DNA of 35,961 bases from an uncultured Hungatella sp. (GTDB lineage: Bacteria; Bacillota; Clostridia; Lachnospirales; Lachnospiraceae): the NCBI GenBank assembly GCA_947066955.1, contig CAMTAF010000030.1, positions 1 through 35,961 on the forward strand. Direction: 5' to 3'. The notes beneath the pieces were generated by a model that ran no database searches, had not been told where the DNA came from, and saw nothing but the letters and a program-made list of their open reading frames with translations. Position 1 is the stretch's first letter. Each line of letters starts with the position of its first letter. Below are positions 7,731 through 15,796 of the stretch, piece after piece. The translations under genes and the position numbers were made by a program.

Positions 7731-8459
7731 TCAGATGGCGGACAGGATCTGCAGGGCCCGGTCGCGGCAGATGACCTCATAGTGCTCCACATAGTAGGCT
7801 TCGCTGGCGTACTCGTGGCGGATCTTGGAGCCGTACTCTGACAGAATGTTGCAGACACGGCTGAAGGCTAAGGAGTCGCCGCCTTCATCCCTCAGCACCA
7901 GGTAGTACTGGTGGGTGTCCGGCTTCTTGTACAGGGTATTGACACCGTCATAGCCTTCCACTGCCGCGGCTGCCTCGGATACCTGATCCAGGCTGTCAAA
8001 GGCATAGATGCGCACAGAGGGCGCGCCGGGCCCGGCTTCCCCGGCCTCGCCGGGCAGGGAGTTGTCCGGAATCATGGGAGGCAGGGAGTCGCCTAAGAGA
8101 CGGCTTAAGCCTTCCGCCCCCTCTAAGAGCTCACTGGCCAGCTGGGACAAGGTGCTTGTGGTCTCGTCTGAGAAGGGGGAGAACCTGGAAAAGCGGGTGT
8201 CCAATTCCTCGGGGTCCTCAATCTTGGTGATGACCAGCATGATGCTCTCGTTGGACAGAGGGATGGCTTCCACCATGAGGGGGATGTCGTCGGCCTCAAA
8301 GCCCACCTCGTTGTAAGCCTTCTGGATCATCTCGCGGAAAAGGTTCCTGGCCTTCTCGCTTCCGTAGGCCAGCTCTCCCAGATTCAGATTGCGGGTGCTT
8401 AAGTCCAGGCTGGTGAGGGTGCAGCGGATCTGATTCTCATTAATTCGTTCTATTTTCAT
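7731..8459 (-). CDS. mecA: Adaptor protein MecA
   Basis: An adaptor that delivers substrates to the ClpC unfoldase for ClpCP degradation; in Bacillus it controls competence and development. The 242-residue length fits. The N-terminal substrate-binding domain starts MKIERINENQIRCTLTSLDL, with GSEKARNLFREMIQKAYNEVGFE. A variable linker (about 105-150, acidic with GEAGEAGPG) leads to the C-terminal ClpC-binding domain (SVRIYAFDSLDQVSEAA ... YYLVLRDEGGDSLAFSRVCNILSEYGSK). AAAGGAGTG upstream supports the start. A consensus promoter lies at 8501-8529. It is alone, convergent with the DUF1858 gene. Confidence 0.93.
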   Translation of the reverse strand: MKIERINENQIRCTLTSLDLSTRNLNLGELAYGSEKARNLFREMIQKAYNEVGFEADDIPLMVEAIPLSNESIMLVITKIEDPEELDTRFSRFSPFSDETTSTLSQLASELLEGAEGLSRLLGDSLPPMIPDNSLPGEAGEAGPGAPSVRIYAFDSLDQVSEAAAAVEGYDGVNTLYKKPDTHQYYLVLRDEGGDSLAFSRVCNILSEYGSKIRHEYASEAYYVEHYEVICRDRALQILSAI

Positions 8460-8500
8460 ATAGGATCACTCCTTTGATTTTTGACGATACAGTATATTTC

Positions 8501-8529
8501 AGTATATTTCATTGAATAAAACATGTCAA
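8501..8529 (-). promoter_or_regulatory. Consensus promoter of mecA
   Basis: On the minus strand TTGACA (8529-8524), exactly 17 bases, then TATACT (8506-8501). A direct repeat of CAGTATATTT covers the -10 region and gives a second, overlapping -10-like box. Confidence 0.8.
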
Positions 8530-8613
8530 TATCAATATACTATATAATACGGTCAAATATCAATTACTATGTAAAAAATTTATGAAAAATTTATGATAAA
8601 ATGGAATTTGCCA

Positions 8614-8642
8614 TTGCCAAAAGGTCTGGATTGTATTAAGAT
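8614..8642 (+). promoter_or_regulatory. Promoter-like site before the candidate structured RNA
   Basis: TTGCCA (8614-8619), 17-base spacer, TAAGAT (8637-8642). The expected transcript start is near 8650, just where the hairpin-rich stretch begins. Confidence 0.5.
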
Positions 8643-8649
8643 ACTAGGT

Positions 8650-8862
8650 AAGAGATGGGATTGGAAAAGGAGGTGGGGAGTCAGGGACACCGCCTGTTTG
8701 CAAATCGAAAAAAGGTATCAGTGAGATTTCTTATCAGAATATCTGGAGAGACATTCTCTATGGGTCCGGTGTAAGACCGGGCGCATCTGAATCAGGGAGC
8801 GGGAATTTTAAGCCTGCACCTGGTCCGTTGCCTGCGTTCAGCAGGAACAAACCCCTGTTTTA
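8650..8862 (+). ncRNA. Candidate structured non-coding RNA, class not identified
   Basis: Hairpins I could pair by hand: GG-A-GGTG (8669-8675) with CACC-G-CC (8688-8694); AGATTTC (8724-8730) with GAA-T-ATCT (8737-8744, one bulge); AGAGA/TCTCT (8747-8759); GTCCGGT (8764-8770) with ACCGGGC (8776-8782); GCGGG (8799-8803) with CCTGC (8813-8817); CCTGC/GCAGG (8831-8845). The first loop contains CAGGG (8682-8686), which could form a pseudoknot with CCCTG (8853-8857). The stretch is GC-richer than its AT-rich left flank, has no open frame with a ribosome binding site, and starts downstream of a promoter. It does not match the riboswitch consensus sequences I know. Length of about 200 bases would suit classes such as raiA-type RNA or 6S RNA, but I could not align it to either. 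Confidence 0.45.
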
Positions 8863-9072
8863 TTGTTAATGGCGTTTATGAGGACCGGCGCTGTTATATT
8901 TGTTGGATCCGCGCGCTCGCCGCGTTTTATTTTTCGGACAGGCATGTTCAAAATCAATGATCATCTCTTAAAAATACACAGAGCCTTTTCCCTGGCGATG
9001 TGTCACGGCAGAACCTCCGTCTTAAGGAATAAGGGAGAGGGCTTTTGTGAAACGCAAAAGGAGAAGAGTCAG

Positions 9073-9297
9073 ATGAAAAAGTACAGCACCAAGGAGCAGA
9101 AGCAGTACATCGACGGTCTGAAGAGATTTGAGTCAAAGGGAGTCCCGGTTTATATTGACGGACAGCAGGTGGATGAGGCTGACTGGGAGAAGATCTTTCA
9201 GGTCCAGGAGGATGGAGCCTTTTATATGTGCGACTATGTGGGCAGCGAGGAGGGAACGTTAAAGGAGATCCATTTTGACCGGGTTTACAACCGGTAG
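9073..9297 (+). CDS. Hypothetical 74-residue protein
   Basis: I do not recognise the family. From ATG 9073, with AAAGGAGAAG 5-14 bases upstream, it encodes MKKYSTKEQKQYIDGLKRFE followed by a predicted beta-rich stretch (VPVYIDGQQVDEADWEKIF) and an acidic end with CDYVGSEEG and a Phe-Asp-Arg-Val-Tyr terminus. It has no signal peptide or membrane segment and is small, acidic and probably cytoplasmic. The frame extends upstream to 8863, but that part has no ribosome binding site, so the shorter form is preferred. It is closed by the terminator at 9387-9411 and may share a transcript with the candidate RNA upstream. Confidence 0.65.
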   Translation: MKKYSTKEQKQYIDGLKRFESKGVPVYIDGQQVDEADWEKIFQVQEDGAFYMCDYVGSEEGTLKEIHFDRVYNR

Positions 9298-9386
9298 CAA
9301 ACCATGAAGCCCCGGAGAATACCAGATTCAGCCTGCAGCCACAGACTATGGGGCATAAGCAAAACATGTAGATAAGAGAGACGAAG

Positions 9387-9411
9387 GAGCAGGCCGGGCG
9401 CCTGCTCTTTT
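9387..9411 (+). terminator. Intrinsic terminator
   Basis: GAGCAGGC (9387-9394) and GCCTGCTC (9400-9407) form a perfect 8-base stem with a 5-base loop, followed by TTTT. Confidence 0.88.
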
Positions 9412-9458
9412 GGATTGTCATGTTTAAAGAAAAATTAAGATGTATCCCATGGAAAATA

Positions 9459-9467
9459 TGGTATACT
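9459..9467 (+). promoter_or_regulatory. Extended -10 promoter of the GH18 gene
   Basis: TGGTATACT lies about 30 bases before the TTG start at 9499. The -35 region is weak. Confidence 0.5.
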
Positions 9468-9498
9468 TAAAAATAAATATGATCCAGGAGGGGGAACC

Positions 9499-11157
9499 TT
9501 GAAAGGGAAGAGGATTCCGATTTTGATCGCAGCGGTTCTGCTGCTGGTGATCGCGGCGGTTGTGGCGTGGAAGATGGCCCAGAGATATATCCCGTCCAAA
9601 GAGCCGGCAGATTTAAGCCAGGTGCTTGGGGTGGCCGGCGAGGACACGGCTGTTTTTTTTAATGAGAATCTCCAGGAGGTAAAGGGGATCACAAGGGAAA
9701 ACCAGACCTATCTGCCCATTCAGTGGGTCAATGAGAATCTCAATGAGAAGTTTTACTGGGATGATGTGGAGAAGCTTTTAGTGTACACTCTGCCGGACAC
9801 CATCGTGTACGCCGACAGGCGGACCATGGGAAGTACAGGGCTTCCCCTCCTTCTGGTGGAGGATGACCGGGTCTATCTGTCCCTGGGGCTGATCAACAAT
9901 TATACGGCAGTGGATATGGCAAGCTACACGGATCAGGAACACAAGAGGATTTACTTGGATAACAGGTGGGAGACCAGGCAGGCCGGAACCGTGGGGCGAA
10001 AAAGCGCGGTGCGGGTGGAAGCGGATATCAAGAGCCCTATCCTGACCCAGGTGGAAAAGGGGATGGAGCTGATTGTGCTGGAGCAGTCGGAGGAGTGGTT
10101 CCGGGTCCGCACGGGGGACGGGCATACCGGGTATGTTAAGAGCCGGGCCATCTCCCGCATAGAATCCCGGGAGAACCCCTGCGCCATGGAACTGCCGGAG
10201 TACACCAGCATTTCCATGGACGAGAAGGTGTGCCTGGTGTGGCATCAGGTTACCCACGAGGATGCCAATGAGGTCATGGAAGAGCTGATGGAGAATACCA
10301 GGGGCGTTAACGTCATCGCCCCTACCTGGTTTGCTCTGACAGACAACAAGGGACATTATCACTCTTACGCCAGCCGCAGCTATGTGGACAGGGCCCATGA
10401 GCTGGGCGTCCAGGTGTGGGCGGCTCTGGACAATTTCAATATGGGAGACAACGTGAATTCCGAGATCCTGTTTGCCCGGACATCGGTGAGAAAGGCCCTG
10501 ATCGCCAGGCTCATGGCAGATGTGAAGACTTATGATTTGGATGGGATCAATCTGGATATCGAGAGCATCAAGCCGGAGGCGGGGCCTCACTATGTGCAGT
10601 TTATCCGGGAGCTTTCCGTGTCCTGCCGCAACGAGGGGGTGATCCTTTCTGTGGACAATTATGTTCCGGCAGGTTACAACGCTTTCTATAACCGGGCAGA
10701 GCAGGGCCGTGTGGCGGATTATGTGATCATCATGGGATATGACGAGCATTTCGCGGGAGGCGAGGCCGGTTCCGTGGCCTCATACCCTTTTGTAAAGACA
10801 GGGATCGAGAACACTTTAAAACTGGTTCCAAAGGAGAAGGTGATCAACGCTGTCCCGTTCTACACCAGGGTCTGGACAGAGAAGGACGGCAAGACCACAT
10901 CTTCCGCCCTGGGCCTGGCGGGAGCCGCCAAGTGGGTGGAGGAGAACCAGGTAGAATTGCTGTGGGACGAGGATACAGGGCAGTATTATGGAGAACTGGA
11001 AACCGATGACGGGCTGAAACGAGTCTGGATGGAGGAGGAGGAGTCTCTTAAGCTTAAGATGGATCTCATCAGAGATTACGATCTGGCGGGAGTGGCCTGC
11101 TGGAAGCTGGGGTTTGAACCCTCATCCATCTGGGATGTGGTAAAGGTGAGTAAATAA
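9499..11157 (+). CDS. Membrane-anchored SH3-domain glycoside hydrolase family 18 protein
   Basis: A 552-residue surface protein likely to cut N-acetylglucosamine-containing glycans such as peptidoglycan or spore cortex. Residues about 6-27 form an uncleaved membrane anchor (IPILIAAVLLLVIAAVVAW). Residues about 40-150 resemble a copper-amine-oxidase-N-like domain. Residues about 160-215 are a bacterial SH3 domain (ILTQVEKGMELIVLEQSEEWF, then VRTGDGHTGYVKS). The rest is a GH18 barrel, with catalytic DGINLDIE near 347-354 and final CWKLGFE. The start is TTG, supported by AGGAGG 7 bases upstream; no closer ATG exists. It sits 13 bases before the phosphoesterase gene and near cwlD, which suits wall or spore-cortex work (inference). 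Confidence 0.88.
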   Translation: MKGKRIPILIAAVLLLVIAAVVAWKMAQRYIPSKEPADLSQVLGVAGEDTAVFFNENLQEVKGITRENQTYLPIQWVNENLNEKFYWDDVEKLLVYTLPDTIVYADRRTMGSTGLPLLLVEDDRVYLSLGLINNYTAVDMASYTDQEHKRIYLDNRWETRQAGTVGRKSAVRVEADIKSPILTQVEKGMELIVLEQSEEWFRVRTGDGHTGYVKSRAISRIESRENPCAMELPEYTSISMDEKVCLVWHQVTHEDANEVMEELMENTRGVNVIAPTWFALTDNKGHYHSYASRSYVDRAHELGVQVWAALDNFNMGDNVNSEILFARTSVRKALIARLMADVKTYDLDGINLDIESIKPEAGPHYVQFIRELSVSCRNEGVILSVDNYVPAGYNAFYNRAEQGRVADYVIIMGYDEHFAGGEAGSVASYPFVKTGIENTLKLVPKEKVINAVPFYTRVWTEKDGKTTSSALGLAGAAKWVEENQVELLWDEDTGQYYGELETDDGLKRVWMEEEESLKLKMDLIRDYDLAGVACWKLGFEPSSIWDVVKVSK

Positions 11158-11170
11158 CAGAGGCGGTGCC

Positions 11171-12601
11171 ATGAAAAAGACAGGGTTGCTGTGGCTGTGG
11201 GCGGGAGTTCTGGCCCTTGGGGGATGTTCTCATCTGTCCCCGGGGAGAGAGGACCAGCCGGCAGCGGGAGCGGATATTATTATAGAAAAGAATACAGAGG
11301 TGGAGACAGAGCCGGGGCCTACCTCCCCGTGGCTTCCCGGGGAGGAGACCACCATTGAGCCTCTGGAGCTTCCGGATCTTTCCACGGAGACTCAGACGGT
11401 GAAGCCGGAGATCGTCATTGCTTCTGATATCCACTATCTGGCCAAGGAGCTGACGGATTTCGGAAGCGCCTTTGACGACATGGCTTATGACCGGGATGGC
11501 CAGATGGTGTCGTACATATGGGAGATCACAGACGCGTTTTTGGACCAGGTGATCGCCAGGCGCCCCCAAGCCCTGATCCTGGCGGGGGATCTGACCCTGA
11601 GCGGGGAGCGCGCCAGCCAGGAGGCTTTGGCCCAGCAGCTTGCCAGGGTGGAGGCGGCGGGAATCTGCGTTGTGGTCATCCCCGGAAATCACGATATCAA
11701 TAATCCTCAGGCAGCCTCCTTCCGGGCCGGACAGACCATTCCGGCGGAGAGGACGAGCCCGGAACAATTTGCCCAGATTTACCATGAGTTCGGTTACGGG
11801 GAGGCCCTCAGCAGGGATCCCGCCTCATTGAGCTACACTTACCAGCTTCCTGACGGCACATGGCTTCTGATGCTGGACAGCTGTCAGTATGAGAACGGGG
11901 CTAAAGTGGGAGGCATGATCCGGACAGACACTTACCAGTGGATCGACCAGCAGATGGAGACGGCCTGGGAGGAAGGGCGGCAGGTGATCGCCGTGGCCCA
12001 CCACAACCTTTTGGACGAGAGCAGGGTGTATGAAGAGAACTGCACCATTGAACACAATGAAGAGCTGGGGCGGATGCTGGACGGATGGGAGGTGGGGCTG
12101 TTCCTGAGCGGTCATCTCCATGTGCAGCACCATAAGACCTCAAAAGAATACGAGATTGACGAGATCGTCACGTCAGCCCTGTCAATCTCCCCGTGTCAAT
12201 ACGGCGTGCTCCAGTATTTTGGCCCTGACCACTATTTTTACAATACAGAGAAAACCGACGTGTCCGCGTGGGCGGAACGGAGGAACAATCCGGACAGAAA
12301 TCTTCAGGATTTCCAGTGGTACGCGGACGAATTCCTCCAGGAATTTTTTTATAAAGAGGCGGTGAAGGAACTTGAGAGCAAGGAGATCGACCAGGAAAAT
12401 CTCCAGTCTATGGCAGAACTCTACGCCATGGTCAATGTCCGGGCAGTGGCCGGGAAGCTCTATGAGATAAGAGATGCCATTGAGTCCGCTCCGGGCTATG
12501 AACTGTGGCAGGAATATGACCGGACCAGCATCCTCTGCATGTATATGAACGAGCTGCTGGAGGATGCGGCGGTGGATTACAATGAGAAGAGAAGGCCATA
12601 A
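11171..12601 (+). CDS. Metallophosphoesterase lipoprotein
   Basis: A 476-residue calcineurin-like phosphoesterase tethered to the outer face of the membrane. The signal peptide ends in the lipobox ALGGC (Cys 19). After an acidic/proline linker, all metal-binding motifs are present in order: SDIHYL near 85, GDLTLSGE near 139, GNHDI near 172, AHHN near 277 and GHLHVQH near 314. The C-terminal 120 residues are helical and family-specific. Substrate is unknown: a phosphodiester or phosphomonoester of the envelope is likely. It follows the GH18 gene by 13 bases with a weak ribosome binding site (GAGGCGG), so the two are probably one operon. It converges with cwlD, 15 bases apart, with no clear terminator between. 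Confidence 0.88.
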   Translation: MKKTGLLWLWAGVLALGGCSHLSPGREDQPAAGADIIIEKNTEVETEPGPTSPWLPGEETTIEPLELPDLSTETQTVKPEIVIASDIHYLAKELTDFGSAFDDMAYDRDGQMVSYIWEITDAFLDQVIARRPQALILAGDLTLSGERASQEALAQQLARVEAAGICVVVIPGNHDINNPQAASFRAGQTIPAERTSPEQFAQIYHEFGYGEALSRDPASLSYTYQLPDGTWLLMLDSCQYENGAKVGGMIRTDTYQWIDQQMETAWEEGRQVIAVAHHNLLDESRVYEENCTIEHNEELGRMLDGWEVGLFLSGHLHVQHHKTSKEYEIDEIVTSALSISPCQYGVLQYFGPDHYFYNTEKTDVSAWAERRNNPDRNLQDFQWYADEFLQEFFYKEAVKELESKEIDQENLQSMAELYAMVNVRAVAGKLYEIRDAIESAPGYELWQEYDRTSILCMYMNELLEDAAVDYNEKRRP

Positions 12602-12616
12602 GGAAAGGTTCCTCAT

Positions 12617-13333
12617 TTACCTGGTATTGATATACTCCATGATCCCCATATGGATGGTCCAGGCCAGACGGTCCTGGTAGTCGGGGGAATTTAAGTTGGC
12701 GGCATCGGCGGAGTTGCTTAAAAATCCGCACTCTACGATGACGATGGGGGAGCGGACATGGAGGAGAAGGTAGTAGCTGTCATTGGCTTTGGCAACCCGC
12801 TTGTTCTCCCCGCCCTGAACATAGGTGAAACGCTCCTGTATGATCTCTGCCAGCTTTTTTCCCTGGTCAGAATCCTTGTAATAGAATACCTGGCCTCCGT
12901 GAATCGGCTCCTGGTGGTAGCTGTTCTGGTGGATACTGACGGTGAGGGTGGGGGAGGCGTCGTTGATCAGCCGGCATCGATTGGACATGTCGGCTGATTT
13001 TTTGTTTTTGTCAGTTCCTTTATAAAGTCCGCAGTCCGCATCCCTGGTCATGACCACCTTGACGCCGGAGGCCTCTAAGTAGGTTTTCAGCTTCCGGGCG
13101 ATCTGTAAGTTGATATCCTTTTCCAGGCTTCCGTCGATGCCGATTTTGCCGGGGTCGAAGCCGCCATGACCGCTGTCAATCGCCACAACCGGGACGGAGC
13201 GGGATGTGGCCGGGGCCGAGGCGGCGGAGGTGAGCATGGCGGCCTGGCGGGCCAGGTGATAGATCAGAAACAGGAGAAGGGCAGTCATGAGAAGCCGAAC
13301 GCCGGGTAAGAGAGAGTCTTTTTTTATATTCAC
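12617..13333 (-). CDS. cwlD: N-acetylmuramoyl-L-alanine amidase, CwlD type
   Basis: Cleaves the amide between muramic acid and L-alanine; CwlD does this in spore cortex as a step toward muramic-delta-lactam, needed for germination. At 238 residues it has an N-terminal membrane or signal segment (about 13-35) followed directly by one Amidase_3 domain, the CwlD plan. Zinc and catalytic residues are His 56 (DSGHGGFD), Glu 71 (LEKDIN), His 135 (SIHQN) and Glu 201 (VECGFLSN). There is no wall-binding domain. The start is GTG at 13333 with GGGAGG 6 bases upstream. Naming it CwlD rests on length and plan; another small amidase is possible. Confidence 0.85.
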   Translation of the reverse strand: MNIKKDSLLPGVRLLMTALLLFLIYHLARQAAMLTSAASAPATSRSVPVVAIDSGHGGFDPGKIGIDGSLEKDINLQIARKLKTYLEASGVKVVMTRDADCGLYKGTDKNKKSADMSNRCRLINDASPTLTVSIHQNSYHQEPIHGGQVFYYKDSDQGKKLAEIIQERFTYVQGGENKRVAKANDSYYLLLHVRSPIVIVECGFLSNSADAANLNSPDYQDRLAWTIHMGIMEYINTR

Positions 13334-13445
13334 AGTCTGCCTCCCAAAGAGGTCTTGGTTTAAGTATATTGGGGAGGCGGAAAAAAAGAACGGTTAGGCC
13401 CCCAGGGAAATGAAGATATGGCGGTCAGAAGGGGGATGACCATGG

Positions 13446-13474
13446 TTGCAATAGAGGGGCAGTCGTGGTATGAT
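13446..13474 (+). promoter_or_regulatory. Promoter of the sua5 gene
   Basis: TTGCAA (13446-13451), 17 bases, TATGAT (13469-13474) preceded by TGG. The leader of about 120 bases holds a short perfect hairpin ATCGCC-TGA-GGCGAT (13562-13576) just before the ribosome binding site. Confidence 0.65.
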
Positions 13475-13601
13475 GAGAAACATGAAATAAACGCTGCGGG
13501 ACAGAGCATGCCGGTATCTATAAACCTGCATGCGCGGCGCATTGGATATACCTGAATTTAGATCGCCTGAGGCGATGGAAATTTTAAAGGAAGGACAGAC
13601 T

Positions 13602-14756
13602 ATGGAGACTAAAATTGTGGCAGTGGATAAAGAGAATGTGAGGGATAAGGATCTCCTGGAAGCTGCCCATATTATAAGGAAGGGCGGGCTGGTGGCGTTT
13701 CCCACAGAGACGGTGTACGGCCTGGGGGCTAACGCGCTGGACGAGGAGGCGGCCAGAAAGATCTACGAGGCCAAGGGCAGGCCATCGGACAATCCGCTGA
13801 TCGCCCACATAGCCCAATACAGTGAACTGGAACCTCTGGTGAGCGAGATACCGGAGGCGGGGAGGAGGCTCATGGAGGCCTACTGGCCGGGTCCCCTGAC
13901 CCTGATCTTTCCAAAGAGCGGCAAGGTGCCTTACGGAACTACCGGGGGGCTGGACACAGTGGCGGTGCGGATGCCTTCCGACCCGGTGGCCAGGGCCCTC
14001 ATCCGGCTGGCGGGGGTTCCGGTGGCAGCTCCCAGCGCCAACACGTCGGGCAGGCCCAGCCCCACGGAGGCAGGGCATGTGTATGAGGATATGAAGGGCC
14101 GGATCGACATGATACTGGACGGAGGCCCGGTGGGCATTGGCCTGGAGTCCACCATCGTGGATGTCACAGGCCCTGTGCCCATGCTGCTGCGTCCGGGAGC
14201 CATCACCCTGGAGATGCTCCGGGAGACAGTGGGGGATGTGGAGGTGGACCCGGCGGTGTCAGGCCCTGTGACGGCGGACAGAAAGCCCAAGGCCCCGGGA
14301 ATGAAGTATCGCCACTACGCGCCCAGGGCGGAGCTGATTCTGGTGGAGGCGGATGAATCGGAGGACAAAGACAGCCGGGAATCAGAGGACAGGGAAGTCC
14401 GGGAACGGCAGCAGGGTCCTCAGGGGAAGGGAAAAGGGAACAAGAACCCAGCGGGAGACCGGGTAGTGGACGCCATCACCCGGAAAGCTCTTGAGGATTT
14501 GGAAAAAGGAATGGGGGTGGGGATTCTCTGTTCCGACGAGACCAAGGACGCCTACCCTGAGGGAACAGTGATCCGCAGCCTGGGAACACGGAGCAGGGAG
14601 GAGACCATTGCCCACAACCTGTTTAAGGCGCTCCGGGAATTTGACGACTTAAAGGTAGACCGGATCTACTCGGAAAGCTTTTCCAGGGAGCATCTGGGAC
14701 AGGCCATCATGAACAGGCTGACCAAGGCAGCAGGGTACCATGTTCTGAAAGTATGA
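13602..14756 (+). CDS. sua5: L-threonylcarbamoyladenylate synthase (Sua5/YrdC/YwlC family)
   Basis: Makes threonylcarbamoyl-AMP from threonine, bicarbonate and ATP, the first step of the t6A37 tRNA modification. 384 residues from ATG 13602, supported by AAAGGAAGGA upstream. The YrdC domain (about 15-205) shows IIRKGGLVAFPTETVYGLGA, KGRPSDNPLIAHI, PSANTSGRPSPT and GLESTIVDV. A C-terminal Sua5 domain follows (PGMKYRHYAPRAELILVE, then GVGILCSDE and KVDRIYSESFSREHLGQAIMNRL). Between the first Sua5 strand and the rest is an unusual insert of about 40 highly charged residues (E, D, R, K, Q; about 250-290), probably a disordered loop. This long form is called Sua5, TsaC2 or YwlC. Confidence 0.93.
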   Translation: METKIVAVDKENVRDKDLLEAAHIIRKGGLVAFPTETVYGLGANALDEEAARKIYEAKGRPSDNPLIAHIAQYSELEPLVSEIPEAGRRLMEAYWPGPLTLIFPKSGKVPYGTTGGLDTVAVRMPSDPVARALIRLAGVPVAAPSANTSGRPSPTEAGHVYEDMKGRIDMILDGGPVGIGLESTIVDVTGPVPMLLRPGAITLEMLRETVGDVEVDPAVSGPVTADRKPKAPGMKYRHYAPRAELILVEADESEDKDSRESEDREVRERQQGPQGKGKGNKNPAGDRVVDAITRKALEDLEKGMGVGILCSDETKDAYPEGTVIRSLGTRSREETIAHNLFKALREFDDLKVDRIYSESFSREHLGQAIMNRLTKAAGYHVLKV

Positions 14757-14790
14757 ACAGGTTACAACAAGGAGGAAGGAGAATAAAATT

Positions 14791-15753
14791 ATGAGACAAT
14801 GGAAACGGCTTCTGGTGTCCGCGGGACTTATGGCAGCAATGACGGTTACTCCGGTGCATGCCGCGGGCTGGCAGTGGATGGATCAGAACAATGACAGTGT
14901 AAGTGAGTGCTACTATGTCCAGGATGACGGCACGGTGCTATTGGGAACCACTACTCCTGACGGCTACACGGTCAATGAACAGGGGGCCTGGGTGGTGGAC
15001 GGGGTGGTTCAGACCCGCTCTGCCCAGAGTCCTCAGTCCGGCACAGGGCAGGTGACTGCTCCCCGCGTCACCCGAAACTATACGCAGACAAGCCAGCTGA
15101 GCCGATTTGGATATGTTCTGTATTCTCCTGCCAATCCTGAGGATAATATGGCTCTGATCGTATATCTCCACGGCCATAACCCGGGGGACAGTCTGACGGA
15201 CTTAACAAAAGATATCCAGGATCTTAGAAAGGAAGCAGACAAAAGGAGCAACGCCTTTATTCTTGCTCCCCTTTTGCCGCCGGAGCTGGACCACGGAGAC
15301 AAGGGTATGTGGATAGGGATCCAGGAATCGGTCATGGAATTGATCGAGTCTGTGGTAACCACGTACAAAATTGACCGGGACAGGGTGAGCGTCATGGGAA
15401 TGAGCATGGGGGCGGATTCGGCTATCCGCATAGCCGCAGCCTACCCGGAGGTTTTTTCCTGCTGTGTGGGGATCGTTCCCTTCCACGAGAAGAGCCCCAT
15501 GGCAAAATGGGAAAAAGGATGGGGGGAACAGGTAAAAACCACCCCTGCCTGGTTCTTTGTGGAAGATGAGACCTCGGCCAAGAATCTGGCCAAAACCGTG
15601 GCCGACGATATCACGGCGGCAGGCGGTCAGGCCTGGGTGGAGGTGCTGGAAGGGACGGACCACGGGAAAGCCTCCCGACAGATGAGGAGTAAAATAGGAG
15701 CCGGGGGTTATGGAATTTACGACTGGCTGGTTTCTGTTAAAAAAGTAAGGTAA
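14791..15753 (+). CDS. Secreted alpha/beta-hydrolase esterase with an N-terminal wall-binding-like repeat
   Basis: 320 residues. A signal peptide (about 1-24, ending PVHAAG) is followed by one glucan/choline-binding-like repeat (GWQWMDQNNDSVSECYYVQDDG ... TPDGYTVNEQGAW, split here by a turn), a module common on surface proteins of Lachnospiraceae. Residues about 105-315 are an alpha/beta hydrolase: LIVYLHGHNPG (oxyanion region), GMSMGADSA with the nucleophilic serine, and EGTDHGKAS with the catalytic histidine. The acid is probably the Asp or Glu in FFVEDETSAKN. It resembles the esterase D/PHB depolymerase-like group; the ester substrate is unknown. AGGAGGAAGGAG precedes the start. A terminator follows at 15766-15796. 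Confidence 0.83.
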   Translation: MRQWKRLLVSAGLMAAMTVTPVHAAGWQWMDQNNDSVSECYYVQDDGTVLLGTTTPDGYTVNEQGAWVVDGVVQTRSAQSPQSGTGQVTAPRVTRNYTQTSQLSRFGYVLYSPANPEDNMALIVYLHGHNPGDSLTDLTKDIQDLRKEADKRSNAFILAPLLPPELDHGDKGMWIGIQESVMELIESVVTTYKIDRDRVSVMGMSMGADSAIRIAAAYPEVFSCCVGIVPFHEKSPMAKWEKGWGEQVKTTPAWFFVEDETSAKNLAKTVADDITAAGGQAWVEVLEGTDHGKASRQMRSKIGAGGYGIYDWLVSVKKVR

Positions 15754-15765
15754 GAGCGGATGATG

Positions 15766-15796
15766 AGGACTCCTTTTCGAGAGAGAGGGGTCTTTT
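15766..15796 (+). terminator. Intrinsic terminator after the esterase gene
   Basis: GACTCC (15768-15773) pairs with GGGGTC (15787-15792, one G-T pair), loop 13 bases, followed by TTTT. Weaker than the others in the window. Confidence 0.55.

Larger units (their letters stand above)
8460..9072. other. Gene-free stretch between mecA and the 74-residue gene
   Basis: No credible gene in these 613 bases. The left 180 bases are AT-rich and hold the mecA promoter and the promoter at 8614-8642. The middle (about 8650-8862) holds a series of hairpins taken as a candidate RNA. Right of it are a GC-rich CGCG/CGCG pair with TTTTATTTTT (8910-8934) and a larger imperfect stem CCTTTTCCCT (8984-8993) with AGGGAGAGG (9032-9040) followed by CTTTT. 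Either could end an RNA. An open frame from 8863 into the next gene lacks a ribosome binding site and looks non-coding. Confidence 0.6.

Noticed and set aside
8676..8702. Cobalamin riboswitch
   Set aside because: AGTCAGGGACACCGCCTG resembles the B12 box and GGTGTAAGACCGG resembles a conserved cobalamin stem, but they occur in the wrong order and the remaining conserved core is missing.
8863..9072. N-terminal extension of the 74-residue protein
   Set aside because: Frame open by chance: no ribosome binding site, unlikely composition, and a strong site exists at the shorter start.
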